From Bedellia somnulentella (Eukaryota > Arthropoda > Insecta > Lepidoptera > Bedelliidae), in the NCBI GenBank assembly GCA_963576735.1, contig OY755179.1, positions 4,092,001-4,156,000 on the forward strand: DNA of 64,000 nucleotides, written 5' to 3'. Below the pieces are notes generated by a model. That model saw only the letters and a program-made list of their open reading frames with translations, did no database searches and was not told where the DNA came from. Of the stretch, positions 22,938-33,950 are shown piece by piece; within the stretch, counting starts at the first letter, position 1; the number at the start of each line of letters is the position of its first letter. Both the position numbers and the translations under genes were made by a program.

Positions 22938-23035
22938 ATAAATACTCACATCTACAAATCCCAAATCGATGTAGCCAAAGCTTTAGATTTAAAAATATTC
23001 ACCCGCTTTTTGAATTACCTTTTTAGGAAACATCA
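22938..23035 (-). repeat. SINE-1, decayed tail half
   Basis: AATACTCACATCTACAAATCC and GATGTAGCCAAAGCTT follow the SINE-1 order with many substitutions. Confidence 0.45.
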
Positions 23036-23127
23036 TAGCTTATGAAAACCAAGCCTTAAAAGATAAAGATTGTAAGTTTTCTTCAACTGGAAACCAGCTC
23101 CCTGATTATGTATCTTTAGCGACTGAG

Positions 23128-23226
23128 AATTGTGCTGCAAATTGCAAGATTATCGCTGTCAATGTCAAAAAATTGTATGCAATTTGACAGCTTAGACAGC
23201 GATAATATTGCAATTTGCGACACAAT
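23128..23226. mobile_element. Foldback MITE
   Basis: An inverted repeat of about 33 bp per arm (left AATTGTGCTGCAAATTGCAA, right its complement with three mismatches) surrounds a short loop that itself holds CAATGTC/GACAG pairs. No second copy is seen here. Confidence 0.6.
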
Positions 23227-23229
23227 CGT

Positions 23230-23968
23230 GGTTTCAAAAGATACTGATGACAGGGCACTGCTTTACACTTACATTTCCAATTACGGCCCTGTCGATGAAT
23301 CTCTCGCGGCTTCTCAAACACTCGAACTTTTCTCATTAGGCGATCTGTTACACCCGCCAACAACGATTTGGATGAAACATATACAATACAGTTTTTTATA
23401 CCCGCTTTATGAGTTGTTCTAATGAACAAAACTGATTTCCACGCTTTGTTCATTTTTTGATAGCGTGAGCGCTCGATTGTTGACCGATGAAAACGGTGGG
23501 AGTTATTAAATCGATGCTTATTTTTTTATGTATTCGAATCCTGTCTTACATAGGTATGCTTCCATTACTTTAATAATTAGATATAAATGTAAAAGCAGAT
23601 AAATATTTAATTTTTTCTTCGGTTAATTTTTTTATTACAAAGATTTTGTTATTTATTATTGTTTAGTTGGTTTCGATTTCGATGTAAATTAACTTTAAAT
23701 GTGTTTCTTATAGCGAAGACTTTCTGAGACATCTAGACGAATAGTGATGAACAGTTAAATGAGACCATTTGAAAATGAATCATGAATGTGTTTGTGCCGT
23801 GATGTCAATATAATATATGCCATCTTTGTTTGGCAAACCTAGCATTATATATAGTTGGTGACTGTAGTATGGCTTCTAGAATCCCAGGTGTATTTATAAA
23901 GTGCTTCAACTCGGTATTCTCACAGTTACGAGTAGTCTAGATTAGTAGTTTATCTTGGTTAATGTAAA
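23230..23968. other. No gene recognised
   Basis: Short overlapping ORFs on both strands near the foldback reflect its palindromic sequence. The rest is A/T-rich. Confidence 0.4.
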
Positions 23969-23969
23969 T

Positions 23970-24228
23970 ATACATACTTACATACATATATATACTCACG
24001 GCTATTTAATCCCTAAAAGGGGTAGCCAAAGCTTCAAAATCAGAAAATTCTCCAGCTACTTTTGGAAGTTAAGTGGGAAAGAGGTTGTAATATAAATGTT
24101 TTCGGTGATGGTTCTCTAACCGCATCGCCCGAAAATCACTTAAAAAGCCACTATACTAGACGCCTCTTATGATCACCCATAGGAAGAAATGGGGTAGTGC
24201 TATTCTAAGCCGATACTTCACAGCAAGA
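23970..24228 (-). repeat. SINE-1, full-length
   Basis: The copy is complete, from the reversed CATATATATACTCACGGC tail to CCGATACTTCACAGC. Moderately diverged. Confidence 0.8.
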
Positions 24229-24599
24229 TATATCTTAGTTAAACCTACTTATTTCAGGTTTAGACCCCTGCAGAGCTTAATGCCACTAGAGCGGGTGTTC
24301 TTCGAAGCTCCTAAACTTCTAATGTTATTTGGCGGTACTTTGTAAGCCAAAATTGCTTGAGTTCTAATTATTGCTGGGTCTTATAGACCTATTTACAAAA
24401 TCGCATTTATATCGTTATTAAAAACCAATCTTTTTCGGTATGAAACGCACCTATTTTATTCCGATAAAACCAAATTATCCGTAAATAGAACTGAAATTTC
24501 CTGATGCAGAGTTCAACGTTTTGATTTACAGCGCCTCTTGGTTAATTAATCGTTTACTTATTCTCACAATACTTATTTACTTTGGGCCAGGAACTGACG

Positions 24600-24742
24600 T
24601 TTAATAATTAGTACGATCCTGACAAGATTCCCCCGCTTTCGTCACATTTGTCAATCTATTTCATACACGCTACCTTATTTCATGTACCCAAAACATTCCT
24701 TAAAGAACATTTTGGTCAATTTAGTATCATTATCATTTACTT
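24600..24742 (-). repeat. YADD-LINE fragment, decayed
   Basis: TAGTACGATCCTGACAAGAT, then CATTTGTCAATCTATTTCATA and TGGTCAATTTAGTATC, follow the reversed LINE C-terminal codons with gaps. Confidence 0.45.
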
Positions 24743-24743
24743 A

Positions 24744-24881
24744 CGCCCGATTTCTAAATTGAGTATTCCAGCTGAGAACAACTTAAGTATCGTTCTGTCG
24801 CATTGAAATCTTAACAACTGAATGAGACAGAACGATACTTAAGTCGTTCTCAGCTTGAATACTCAATTCAGAAATCGGACG
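24744..24881. mobile_element. MITE-2, complete copy
   Basis: 138 bp with near-perfect arms of about 55 bp (CGCCCGATTTCTAAATTGAG...CTCAATTCAGAAATCGGACG). TTA or TAA flanks each end, a possible 3-bp duplication. Other copies are at 12423-12527 and 33843-33950. Confidence 0.85.
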
Positions 24882-25785
24882 TTAGCGGCTTACAGTTTTA
24901 ATAATATCGCTAGGGTTCTCTTAGATACGAAACCCAAAAAAAGGAAGTGCGATTGATCATTTTGCTGCATGTTTCATGAGAAAAATCGTTTCCATAACAG
25001 AAAAGCGATATAATGTAAAAAGGGGTGCAAAATTGAAAACGGCGTCGACGTCAAATAGACTCCCATTAAGGGATGAAATGAGCTAGTGAGCGTACGATAG
25101 AGTTCGAATTACATTCTTCGGGTATCGCTCTTTGTTTATCAATTTTAGATTACCCTCGCTTGAGCTCCGAGTTTTGTTTGCATAAAATCAGGAACATAGA
25201 TTCGTTATAGTCGCCATTTATATCTATTATCACGGTTATAACTGCATAAAAGGGTAGCCAGAGCAACTTGGTAAGCAAATGTTCTGTAGCAATTTAGGAA
25301 ATGGAGATGGTAACGATTGGCCAAATAAAGTATCGTTATATTCAATGTATTTGTTTATTTATTTTTTAATATTCTTTTGGTTATCAAATTATTATATAAT
25401 GTGTGTATAACAAAGTGCCTGACTCAAAAACAAAAAATTATAAATATAATAATAAGTTTCCAAGCTACCACACGAATACTTATAAAGGGGTCTAAAAATA
25501 AATAAAAATACTGATATAACAGTTACTCATACAATAATGATTACGGTATAGCCGTATGAGAAAAAATAAAGATATGTATTCGCCGCAACAAATAGCACAA
25601 AACAAAATACATATTATATTGAACAATAAAAATGATATGATAATAAAACGATAGAGAATGAGAAACTGACCAAAAAAACATTTAAATTAGTCTATAAAGA
25701 TTAAAAAAACAACGTTATCATAGTAAACACACATTTTTCGACCACAGCTTTACCGCGACCATTAATGCACTCGTATATAACTAAA
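24882..25785. other. Mostly unassigned; decayed SINE-1 at 25213-25335
   Basis: Within the stretch, ATCACGGTTATAACTGCATAA and AAGGGTAGCCAGAGCAAC are a very decayed minus-strand SINE-1. Nothing else is recognised. Confidence 0.4.
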
Positions 25786-26032
25786 TTATGCTGTGTAGTG
25801 TCGGCTTAGAATAGCACTATCCCATTTTTTCCGATAGGTGTATGTAAAAGGCGACTAACGGTATTTGGGCTTCTATGGGATTTTTGGGCGATGCGGTTGG
25901 AGACCCATCACGAAAAACCTTTATTTAACCACCTTTTCCCCACGCAACTTCCAAAAGTGGCTGAGGAATTTTTAATTCCCTACCTCTGGCTACCCCTACA
26001 AGGGATTTATAGCCGTGAGTATATGTATGTAT
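25786..26032 (+). repeat. SINE-1, full-length
   Basis: The copy runs from GCTGTGTAGTGTCGGC to GCCGTGAGTATATGTATG. Confidence 0.85.
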
Positions 26033-26616
26033 ATAACAAAATTTATTTTTATATTATTTTTCGCGTAGTCGAGTTGTAGTTTTTAACCTTAATTTAGTCT
26101 GTATCTTTCAGAATTCTTACGCAAATAGCACAGGCTATTCTACTTTCAGTTCTTGTTTTTAATGAGTAAAACAACATGTGGAATTTCCCGTAGTAACCAA
26201 GCGTAGACTCGTATATAATATCTTTGCTATCATATTTCGATCACGAAAGTAATACAAGAAATCAGACCGTCTTAAACGAAAATATCTCGGGGCGTTTATT
26301 TAGGACAACTCTCCCTTCATCTACCTTAGCGGGATAAAAAAACAGGGCCGGTGTATGTTGAGCACAGGATTTTGTGAGAGAATATTCATGTTTGTGTTCA
26401 GTATGTTTGCGATATATTTCAAATTTTATTAAAGTTTTGAATATAACTGTAGGGGAAGAGTCAAATTATATAGTTTTATCACTTGTACGATTATTTTGTG
26501 ACAATAAATATATATTTATTCAATTACCTCAATCTGAGTCCCAGCAAAAAAATATTTATGAATCTGTATCTAAATATGTAAAGCGCCTTCCAAGTACAGA
26601 AAAGAAGTAGTTCAGA

Positions 26617-26754
26617 AGGGCAAGCACGAGCGGTGTTTAAACTAGTTATCGCGTGGGATAAAGCAGCCATCACTTACGCACTTACTTAGTATCGTATACT
26701 GTCATCTTATTCTAACCGTTATCATGTCGATAAAATAGTGCTCGTGCTTGCCCT
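26617..26754. mobile_element. MITE-1 copy 1
   Basis: 138 bp with terminal inverted repeats AGGGCAAGCACGAGC/GCTCGTGCTTGCCCT. Copies of exactly the same length are at 52171-52308 and 52784-52921 and differ at only a few positions, so the family is young. Confidence 0.88.
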
Positions 26755-26966
26755 ACACAAGGTCTACTCTTCACATCGAGAACAATAATAGGCATACGTA
26801 TCTCTTCTAACCCATATTGAAAACTATTTCTGTCTCACTCGCACGAAACCAATATTCAGATTTTGACATTTCCGATCAATGAGTATACATGGTGATACTC
26901 GAAAAACCCAATAATACGTTGGTTTCATCGACTAAAAAGCGCCAATATTAATATTGTTGTATACAT

Positions 26967-27214
26967 TAGCCGTTTAGTGCCGGCTTAGAATGTCACTACC
27001 CCTTTCTACCCACGGGGGTCGTAAGAGGCGACTAAGGGTATTGGGGCTTTTTATTGGATTTTTGGGCCATGCGGTTGGAGACCCATCACCAAAAACCTTT
27101 ATTTTTACCATCTTTTCCCCACTCAACTTCCAAAAGTGGCTGAGGAATTTCTCATTCCAAAGCTCTGGCTACCAAGTTAAGGGATTTATAGCCGTGAGTA
27201 TAAGTATGTATGTA
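26967..27214 (+). repeat. SINE-1, full-length
   Basis: The head is GCCGTTTAGTGCCGGC and the tail GCCGTGAGTATAAGTATG. The GCTACCAAGTTAAGGGA variant weakens the 3' hairpin. Confidence 0.85.
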
Positions 27215-27498
27215 CATTTAAAATGCCTAAAACCGAATATTCGTTGCGTGCGAGCGAGTCAAACACAAATGTTAATATGGGTAGAAGGGTTAGAAGATAT
27301 ACGTATGCTAATTATTGTTCTCGACGAGAAGAGTAGACCTTCTAAGCTAAAGACACCTTTCTAAGAACAAATCATACATTTTAAAGGTAGCTTTGTCTAA
27401 GTCTCCGAAAACACTTTTTTTTACGCCAGTATATTTAAAGGATCAGCGGTGATGAAAACAACCTTAGATATTTGAAGAATAATACAATCCGTATCCGT

Positions 27499-27757
27499 AT
27501 TGGTAAAAGAGATCTATAGAGCCAATGTGGAAGGTAATGTTAGTAGAGGACGACCTCGGAGGACACATTTGGATCAAATAGAAAATGTGCTCAAAAAGGC
27601 AGGTGTCCGAAGTACGAAAAATAAAAGAGCATTTATGAAAAGATTGATGGATGTGAATGAAGCTAGAGAGGTTTGCCAGGATCGTACAAAGTGGCGATCG
27701 ATAGTCTCTGCCTACCCCAATGAGAACTAACGGCGTGAGAATATGTATGTATGTATT
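27499..27757 (+). pseudogene. YADD-LINE 3' end copy
   Basis: The copy is open from LVKEIYRANVEGNVSRGRPR to the end (VSAYPNEN, stop), followed by the GGCGTGAGAATATGTATG tail. It is 5'-truncated at about 27499. The frame is intact, so insertion is probably recent. Confidence 0.85.
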
Positions 27758-28779
27758 ATGTACTATCTGTGCGGATCCACAAGTAAAATATATATAGTGC
27801 GACATAATTTAAAACGGAATCACTAACTCAATTCGACGATAGTAAAGTAGTCTTCACACTAAGCCACACAACAGGCAACTACTTCTCGCTACGAAATTGC
27901 AATAAGATCGAAGCGAAGCAGCTGAAACCGTGCATCGCCTGGTCTTGATAGTTGGCAAATAAATAACACTCGAAAGTTCCAGTAACGTTCTGTAGTTTAG
28001 TTTTGACGGGAAATAAATCAATTATCCGCGTGTGCATTTTACTCACGTCTCTTTGTTTCTGATAAAGGTTTATAAGTTTATTTAAAGACGGGCGTTCTAA
28101 GAATAAAAGAGCATGCATGAAAAGCTTGTTGCAAAAATAAAATACATGTACATATGTTAACTGAAATATAGACGTGAATGTAGCTTAGGACCAAGATGAT
28201 GTTTTTAGTACTTTATTTATATAACTAGGTAGTTGGCAAATAAATAACACTCGAAAGTTCCAGTAACGTTCTGTAGTTTAGTTTTGACGGGAAATAAATC
28301 AATTATCCGCGTGTGCATTTTACTCACGTCTCTTTGTTTCTGATAAAGGTTTATAAGTTTATTTAAAGACGAGCGTTTTAAGAATAAAAGAGCATGCATG
28401 AAAAGCTTCATGCAAAATTAACACATATTTTAACTGAAATATAGACGTGAACCTAAGTCAGGAGCAAGAAAATGATAATTTTTTAGTACTTTAATTATAT
28501 AACTAGGTAGTTGGCAAATAAATAACACTCGAAAGTTCCCAGTAACAATCTGTAGTTTCGTTTTGACGGGAAATAAATCAATTATCCGCGTGTGCATTTT
28601 ACTCACGTATCTTTGTTTCTGATAAACGTTTATAAGTTTATTTAAAGACGGGCGTTCTAAGAATAAAAGAGCATGCATGAAAAGCTTCATGCAAAATAAA
28701 ATACATATGTTAACTGAAATATAGACGTGAACCTAACTCAGGAGCAAGAAAATGATATTTTTTTAGTACTTTAATTATA

Positions 28780-29836
28780 TCAATACATAGTATAAAACAA
28801 AGTCGCTTTCGCTGTATGTCCGTATGTATGCTTAGATCTTTAAAACTACGCAACGGATTTTGATGCGGTTTTTTTTAATAGATAGAGTGATTCTTAAGGA
28901 AGGTTTGTATGTATAATAAATGCATAATATAGTAGAGAAACACTGATAAATTTAAAGATTTCTAATGTGATGTCGTGAATAAGCACGTTTTTTTGCGCTT
29001 ATATTGCAAACGCTGGCTGAACCCTACGAGATAGACCAAAATAATGTACTACAGTATTGTTTACCTTAAAAAGTTCAACAAAAAAGTCCGCGATGGTATA
29101 TGTCTATCTCTTAGGGATAACCCAGCATAACCATTTTTATTCTTTACTAAAAAATGGTTATTTACGAAGTGATTTTAAACAATACAGCATTAATCCTTAT
29201 CCAATTAAGTACCTTAAATAAATTGTGCATTTATTATAGATCAATATGCTTTTTACAGCATGTAATTTAAGTGAATATTACCGAAGATATTACAAATTTA
29301 AAATGCACAGTCGTAGTTGTTTGCGCCGGGCGGCGGCGCGTGCCTATAAATAGCGCGTCGATGGCCGCGCTTCGCCTTAGACTTAGAGCACTTTATGATT
29401 TGCAGCGATCGCACGCGTTTATCGGAGCTCTCTAGCGAGGAAAATATCAAGAATTAATTAAACTGAATAGAATACTTTTGTTGTTGATTATCTTTTAATT
29501 TTTATTATTATTATTACATTAGTAGTATTGTAAGTACATTAGGTTAGATAGGATTAGCTTAAAACCATATTTCTTGGTATTTCTTCCATTAAGACTTTGA
29601 TTTGAATTTAGAGTTAAGACAATTTAGTATTAGGGCGAGCATTTTCAATTATTGAAAATTATAGTTAAGTTCATAGAAGAACTGAATAGAATAGGTATAT
29701 TTTGTTGTTGATAATCTTTTGTTTTTAGTCGAACGAATAGTAAGTAAATATTTTTTACTCCAGCACTAACCAAAAGGACATTCTGTAGTAGGTATATTTT
29801 GCATTGCACCCGTGCGAAGCCGGGGCGGGTCGCTAG
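28780..29836 (+). mobile_element. Non-autonomous Helitron, exact ends known
   Basis: The 1057-bp insert begins TCAATACATAGTATAAAAC and ends GGGGCGGGTCGCTAG, placed between A (28779) and T (29837). Deleting it restores the tandem-repeat junction TTAATTATATAACTAGG seen between units 2 and 3. There is no target duplication, as expected for Helitrons. It encodes no protein. Confidence 0.93.
29345..29353 (+). promoter_or_regulatory. TATA-box-like site in a GC-rich patch of the Helitron
   Basis: TATAAATAG lies at the downstream edge of a GC-rich block (CGCCGGGCGGCGGCGCG) inside otherwise A/T-rich Helitron DNA. About 100 further bases of mixed, CpG-containing sequence follow. The layout resembles a small core promoter; function is not shown. 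Confidence 0.4.
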
Positions 29837-30027
29837 TAACTAGATAATTTGCAAATAAATAACAGTCGAAAGTTCCCAGTAACAATCTGTAGTTTAGTTT
29901 TGACGGGAAATAAATCAATTATCCGCGTGTGCATTTTACTCACGTCTCTTTGTTTCTGATAAACGTTTATAAGTTTATTTAAAGACAGAGAGAATAGTTA
30001 AAGAGCATGCATTAAAAAAAACAAAAG

Positions 30028-30128
30028 CTCACGACTATTAATCACAAGAAGGAGTATTAAGAGCTTCTGAATAAGATATTCTTTAGCCACTTATGGAAAT
30101 ACTCTGCAAAATCGCGGTGGTGCCAACA
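30028..30128 (-). repeat. SINE-1, decayed tail half
   Basis: CTCACGACTATTAATCACAAG and TCTTTAGCCACTTATGGAAA follow the reversed SINE-1 order. The remainder is lost. Confidence 0.5.
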
Positions 30129-30419
30129 TAAAATCTATATTCAATTCAATTCAATTCAATTTTTCTTCAATGGCCTTTGACCGTGTTTTAACACAGTAAC
30201 TTTGCCAACGTCCAGTGAAAAGAAAACACATTTTGAAAAGTTAAAAAAAATATTTGAAACTGATTTGCATACACTCATTGATCATTCATGGTTGAAAAAT
30301 AAAATAAATATTACCAACAAAATAATTACTACAAAATTATCAATATGAACAAAAAGAATTATGAATTAGAATACATTATAATTTTATATTATTGACCTTG
30401 ATGAAATGACATAAAGTTT

Positions 30420-30594
30420 TAATGAAAGGGGTATATACAAAACAAAGTAAACATTTAAAATTAGTAGGAAGAGGGATGAAAGGAGGCAAAACATCATATA
30501 AAGAAAATGATAAATTAGGACATGCGAAAAAAATATGGTCAACTGTTCCTTCATCTAATCCACACTCGCAAATCGAACTGTCCCTTATCCTTTT
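30420..30594 (-). pseudogene. C-terminal part of the RNase H LINE, beyond the MITE
   Basis: The frame resumes as RIRDSSICECGLDEGTVDHI followed by FACPN, a CxC...H...C motif typical of the end of such LINE proteins. It continues LIRDSS-like into a hydrophobic stretch to about 30420. It follows directly from AKIR of the upstream part once the MITE is removed. Confidence 0.75.
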
Positions 30595-30989
30595 TATATC
30601 GTCTGCTTACTGGTAAAATGTAGTAAATACATATTTTGTTAAACGGAGATATAGGGTTTTCAAAGTTTAAGTATTTTTTTTACTAACATCTAAATTAGAT
30701 TTTGCAGAAATTTATTTAATAAATTATTGGTAATTTAACGTTCTTATTTGCGGTAGCATATTAGAGGCCATTTTCTTATAAATATTGTGGAAAAAAAATA
30801 TTATTTTTAGCATGGGTGTGCACTTATCACATTTGACCTGTAATTGAGAAATGACCTGTAATTAACAGTCCTATCATTTATTGCGTTTTTCCAGTAGAAA
30901 GAGCGTCAAAAATTACATATAAATGCATTATTAACTATTTTTTTGTAAAAAACGCATTTACTACATTTTACCAGTAAGCAGACGATATA
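30595..30989. mobile_element. MITE inside the RNase H LINE
   Basis: 395 bp with terminal inverted repeats of about 34 bp starting TATATCGTCTGCTTACTGG. CCCTTAT occurs on both outer sides, an imperfect target duplication (the left copy has two extra bases before the element). Its insertion ends the upstream ORF after LLTGKM. Confidence 0.78.
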
Positions 30990-32016
30990 CCCTTATTTTA
31001 GCAAGGTGAACCGGAGTACACGAATGACCTAAACGAAGTCTACAAATAGTGGATGCTACCCATTTGTCAGCAGATTTACATTTGAAAAACCAAGGTCTAG
31101 ACGGAATGTCGTCACCCTGGATATCACCGTAATATTTACCTTTTAAAGATTTTGACTGGAGCCAAAGCAATTTCCAAGATTCAAACATTCGAGGCCTTGC
31201 TATCGAGCATAAATCATGACTATAGATTATTGAGTAATCAATACAGCCGGAACTAATGGCTAATTTGGCATAATTATCAGCCAACTCATTTCCAGAAATG
31301 CTACAGTGACTGGGAATCCAGCCAATGATAATGTCAATTTTTTTCGAATGACAAGTGAAGAGATGGTTTTTGATTTCTAATATAATGGGGAATTTATTCT
31401 TACTTCTAAATGGATTGGATGTTATGGCTTGTAAACTGCTCAGGCAATCAGAGAGAATTAACGCTTTTTGTATGTTATGAGATATACAGAACTTAATAGC
31501 TTCTAAAATAGCAACAGATTCACCAGTAAAGACGGATGATTCGGCTGGACATTTTTGAGATAGTATGATTTTGTATTTGGGAATCCATGCAGCTGCACCA
31601 ACAAGACTATTGTCAAGTTTAGAAGCGTCAGTGTAAATTTCAAGTCTATCCGACATTGTTTCTGAGATGCAAGACCTCAGGGACTTGTTAGGGTCGGGAA
31701 GATCTTTATGAATACCGAGGTTAAATAAAATATTAGGCTGGAAAATAAGAGCTTCGTAGGGGATTAGGAACAAAGGATTAGTAGAATATTGGGAAATAGG
31801 ATTTTGCAAATTTTGAAGAAAGTTATAACTTCTTAGAAGTGGGAATTCTCTGTCAGAAATATTTAATGAATTGAGAATCCGGAGTTTATCCATAAGGGGG
31901 TGAGACGAAGATTGAGCAACTTTGAATAGGAATCGGTCGCAAAGGTATTGTCTTCTGATTGATAAAGGGCACTCTGCACATTCAACTTGCATGGCATTAA
32001 TTGGGGACGACTTCAT
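30961..32016 (-). pseudogene. RNase H region of a non-LTR retrotransposon
   Basis: The 351-residue open segment starts within the region after the reverse transcriptase (CPLSIRRQYL). It contains a full RNase H domain: EIYTDASK with D130, GESVAILEAI with E166, LILSDCLSS with D190, and WIPSHCSISGNELAD with H237 and D247. RNase H removes RNA from the RNA/DNA hybrid during retrotransposition. After RLRLGHSCTPVHLAKIR the last residues (YRLLTGKM) are encoded by the MITE end. There is no reverse transcriptase and the C-terminus is displaced, so the copy is dead although this stretch is open. Confidence 0.88.
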
Positions 32017-32032
32017 TGCTAAAATCTATATT

Positions 32033-32640
32033 TTGGTCATTAAAAAACATGAATATCACGCTTGACATTGATTTTGATTGAAAATTCATAAAAATCACCA
32101 ATAAATGTCTGCTCATGACGGGTGACGTTTCCATTTATAGATTTTCCACAAAATTACCCCGGAACACATAAATATTTCTATGATGTATGTTTTAAGTTAC
32201 GTTAGTGAAGGCCCTTTCATCTTGACAGGGCAATCTAAGGAGCATGTCAAGGGTCCTCCAACACAATTTCCACGAAAAGCTCTCTCTTTGGACACAGTAC
32301 TCGACCTTTCTCGAGCTTTTCGACCATTTCAGACTACTCATATTAAAAGCAATCACAAATGTTCGCCCATTCAACGCCGTTCAATTGTTTGTCTAGTAAC
32401 TAAACACACTGGATTGATTGATGAGCGGGGTGGATGTTTCTTGAGCCCAATTTCTTTGTAGAACTATATATAGTTTTAGGATTACTGGTTTTATTACTAT
32501 TTTAGTTCGTTCGATTATTTTGAAAAATACGTACATACTAGTACGAACGCAACGGTACAGACTATTAGTCGCCCCTTTGTATGAATGGCTGACTTCTCAA
32601 GCTTACATATTTCAAAATTTTCATATATTTACTTTTATAT
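32033..32640. other. No gene recognised
   Basis: Overlapping 60-93-codon ORFs on both strands at 32180-32461 show no recognisable motif. I leave them unassigned. Confidence 0.4.
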
Positions 32641-32646
32641 TTTAAC

Positions 32647-32800
32647 TGTGTAGTGTCAGCTTAGAATATCACTACCCCATTTCTTCCCACGGTTATTCGT
32701 AATAGGCAACCAAGGGTATTGAGGCTTTCCTTATCCCAAACAATCCTCCATTTTACTAACTTTTCCCCCACTCAACTTCTAAAAGTGGCTAAAGAATTTC
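32647..32800 (+). repeat. SINE-1, 3'-truncated
   Basis: From CTGTGTAGTGTCAGC to CTAAAGTGGCTAAAGAATTTC-like sequence. The copy stops at a GC-rich block instead of its tail. Confidence 0.65.
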
Positions 32801-32807
32801 TAAATAT

Positions 32808-32945
32808 AGCATTCGGCAAGACGCTGTCGCGACTCGACTGCCGCGACCGACTGCTGCCGCCGAACGTGACAGCCAGGCAACCGTGGGCATTCAGGTAGGC
32901 GCGACCGAGCGGCGAATGCCAACTGCCATGTGCAGTTGTCACATA
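32808..32945. other. GC-rich patch with inverted ends
   Basis: About 140 bases of CpG-rich sequence in A/T-rich surroundings. The left edge has GCATTCGGC and the right edge GCGGCGAATGCC, near-complementary, with GCGACCG repeats between. Possibly a small TIR element or a foreign fragment inserted in SINE-1. Confidence 0.4.
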
Positions 32946-33258
32946 GGATTATTTAACCTCCTGACCGCAGAGTGACTAATGAAAGGACAGCTTTGAAACA
33001 TTTCTTTGTCCCCTGACCCTGTTCCTACAGTCTTTCCTTTCCTTTTTCCGACATGTAGTACATAAATAAAAGCTGGATTTTCCAAGGTTATATTTTTCAT
33101 CATTTGTTTTGTTAGAAAATACCCTACTCTGAAGCTAATTTCCGAATATCAACATGATCGCAGCTAAAAACTTGTCTCTGTTGTCCGGAGGTTAAAAGAA
33201 GGTACTTTCATCAAAATGTATAGCCGTGGACATATGTATTTACAATATATCATAATTT

Positions 33259-33396
33259 AGCTGTCTAGTTTTGGCCTAGCCTAGCTTAATAGTACTACCC
33301 ATTTTTTCCTGTGAGTGATCCTTAGAGGCGAGTTAGGGTATTAGGGTTTTTTAAGTATTTTTGGGCAATACAGTTGAAGACCCATCACAATACAAC
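33259..33396 (+). repeat. SINE-1, head half
   Basis: It has the head with a duplicated GCCTAG, then GAGGCGAGTTAGGGTATTAG and GACCCATCACAA. The tail half is missing. Confidence 0.6.
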
Positions 33397-33842
33397 ACAA
33401 TAACAGGCTTATTAGTTGTGATAAAAATCAAATAGACGAGTACTTGAGGTCGACTCATCAAACCGACAACGATAATTTCGTCCACATCTCTTCTATTTAG
33501 TTGCAAGACATATATCTGTCACACTCGCTGCTTTGAAGTTCAAACGAAAAGAACGATTGTGTCGTTGGATTCCTCGAATATCTCCATGTATACACTTGGC
33601 AAAATCCGATCCTTTCGAGCGAGTCAGTCAGAATTATATGTTACTAGAAGTTGGAAGGGCTACGGATGAAATTTACGTTGAACGTTTGAAGTGTAGTCCA
33701 CTTATTCTCTATTCGAATTAAGAAATAGTTCAATTTGTTTTGAAAACTTTCATGGCCTAGTGGATATGGACTAGCTTCTTCTAGGTCGCAGTGTCGTTAG
33801 ATTATTTATATATGCAAGGACTGCTTAAAAAACACTTTTTAA

Positions 33843-33950
33843 CGCCCGATTCCTGAATTGAGTATTCCAGCTGAGAACAACTAAGTATAGTATGAGACAA
33901 AACAATACTTAAGTCGTTTTAGCTTGAATACTCAATTCAGAAATCGGGCG
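33843..33950. mobile_element. MITE-2, short copy
   Basis: Arms CGCCCGATTCCTGAATTGAG and its complement flank a shortened loop (108 bp in total versus 138). Confidence 0.82.

Larger units (their letters stand above)
27945..30010. repeat. Tandem repeat of ~280 bp, four units
   Basis: The units start near 27951, 28232 and 28510 (period 278-281), and the fourth near 29848 beyond a Helitron. Each carries AGTTGGCAAATAAATAACAC, a GACGGGAAATAAATCAATTA segment and AAAAGAGCATGCATGAAAAG. The last phrase resembles the KRACMK codons of the LINE, so part of the unit may derive from it. The same short minus-strand ORF recurs in each unit; I see no evidence that it is a gene. Confidence 0.85.
30142..32019 (-). 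mobile_element. RNase H-bearing LINE, 5'-truncated, 13-bp TSD
   Basis: A perfect TAAAATCTATATT lies at 30129-30141 and 32020-32032. The minus-strand 3' end is a (TTGAA)n tail at 30142-30161, and the coding part is RNase H plus a cysteine-rich C-terminus. Truncation falls after the reverse transcriptase fingers and palm. The element is split by a 395-bp MITE (30595-30989). The domain order fits the I/Jockey/R1 group; the exact clade is not fixed. Confidence 0.9.

Noticed and set aside
23106..23453. Overlapping ORFs of 115 and 96 codons on opposite strands
   Set aside because: They are created by the foldback repeat 23128-23226; no recognisable domain.
26374..26610. 78-codon plus-strand ORF ending in SESQQKNIYESVSKYVKRLP
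   Set aside because: No domain recognised, no splice or promoter context, and it abuts a MITE; not supported as a gene.
27879..28690. Three similar minus-strand ORFs of 64-86 codons, at first sight a small gene family
   Set aside because: They are the same non-coding tandem-repeat unit read three times; no start context, splice signals or conserved protein motif.
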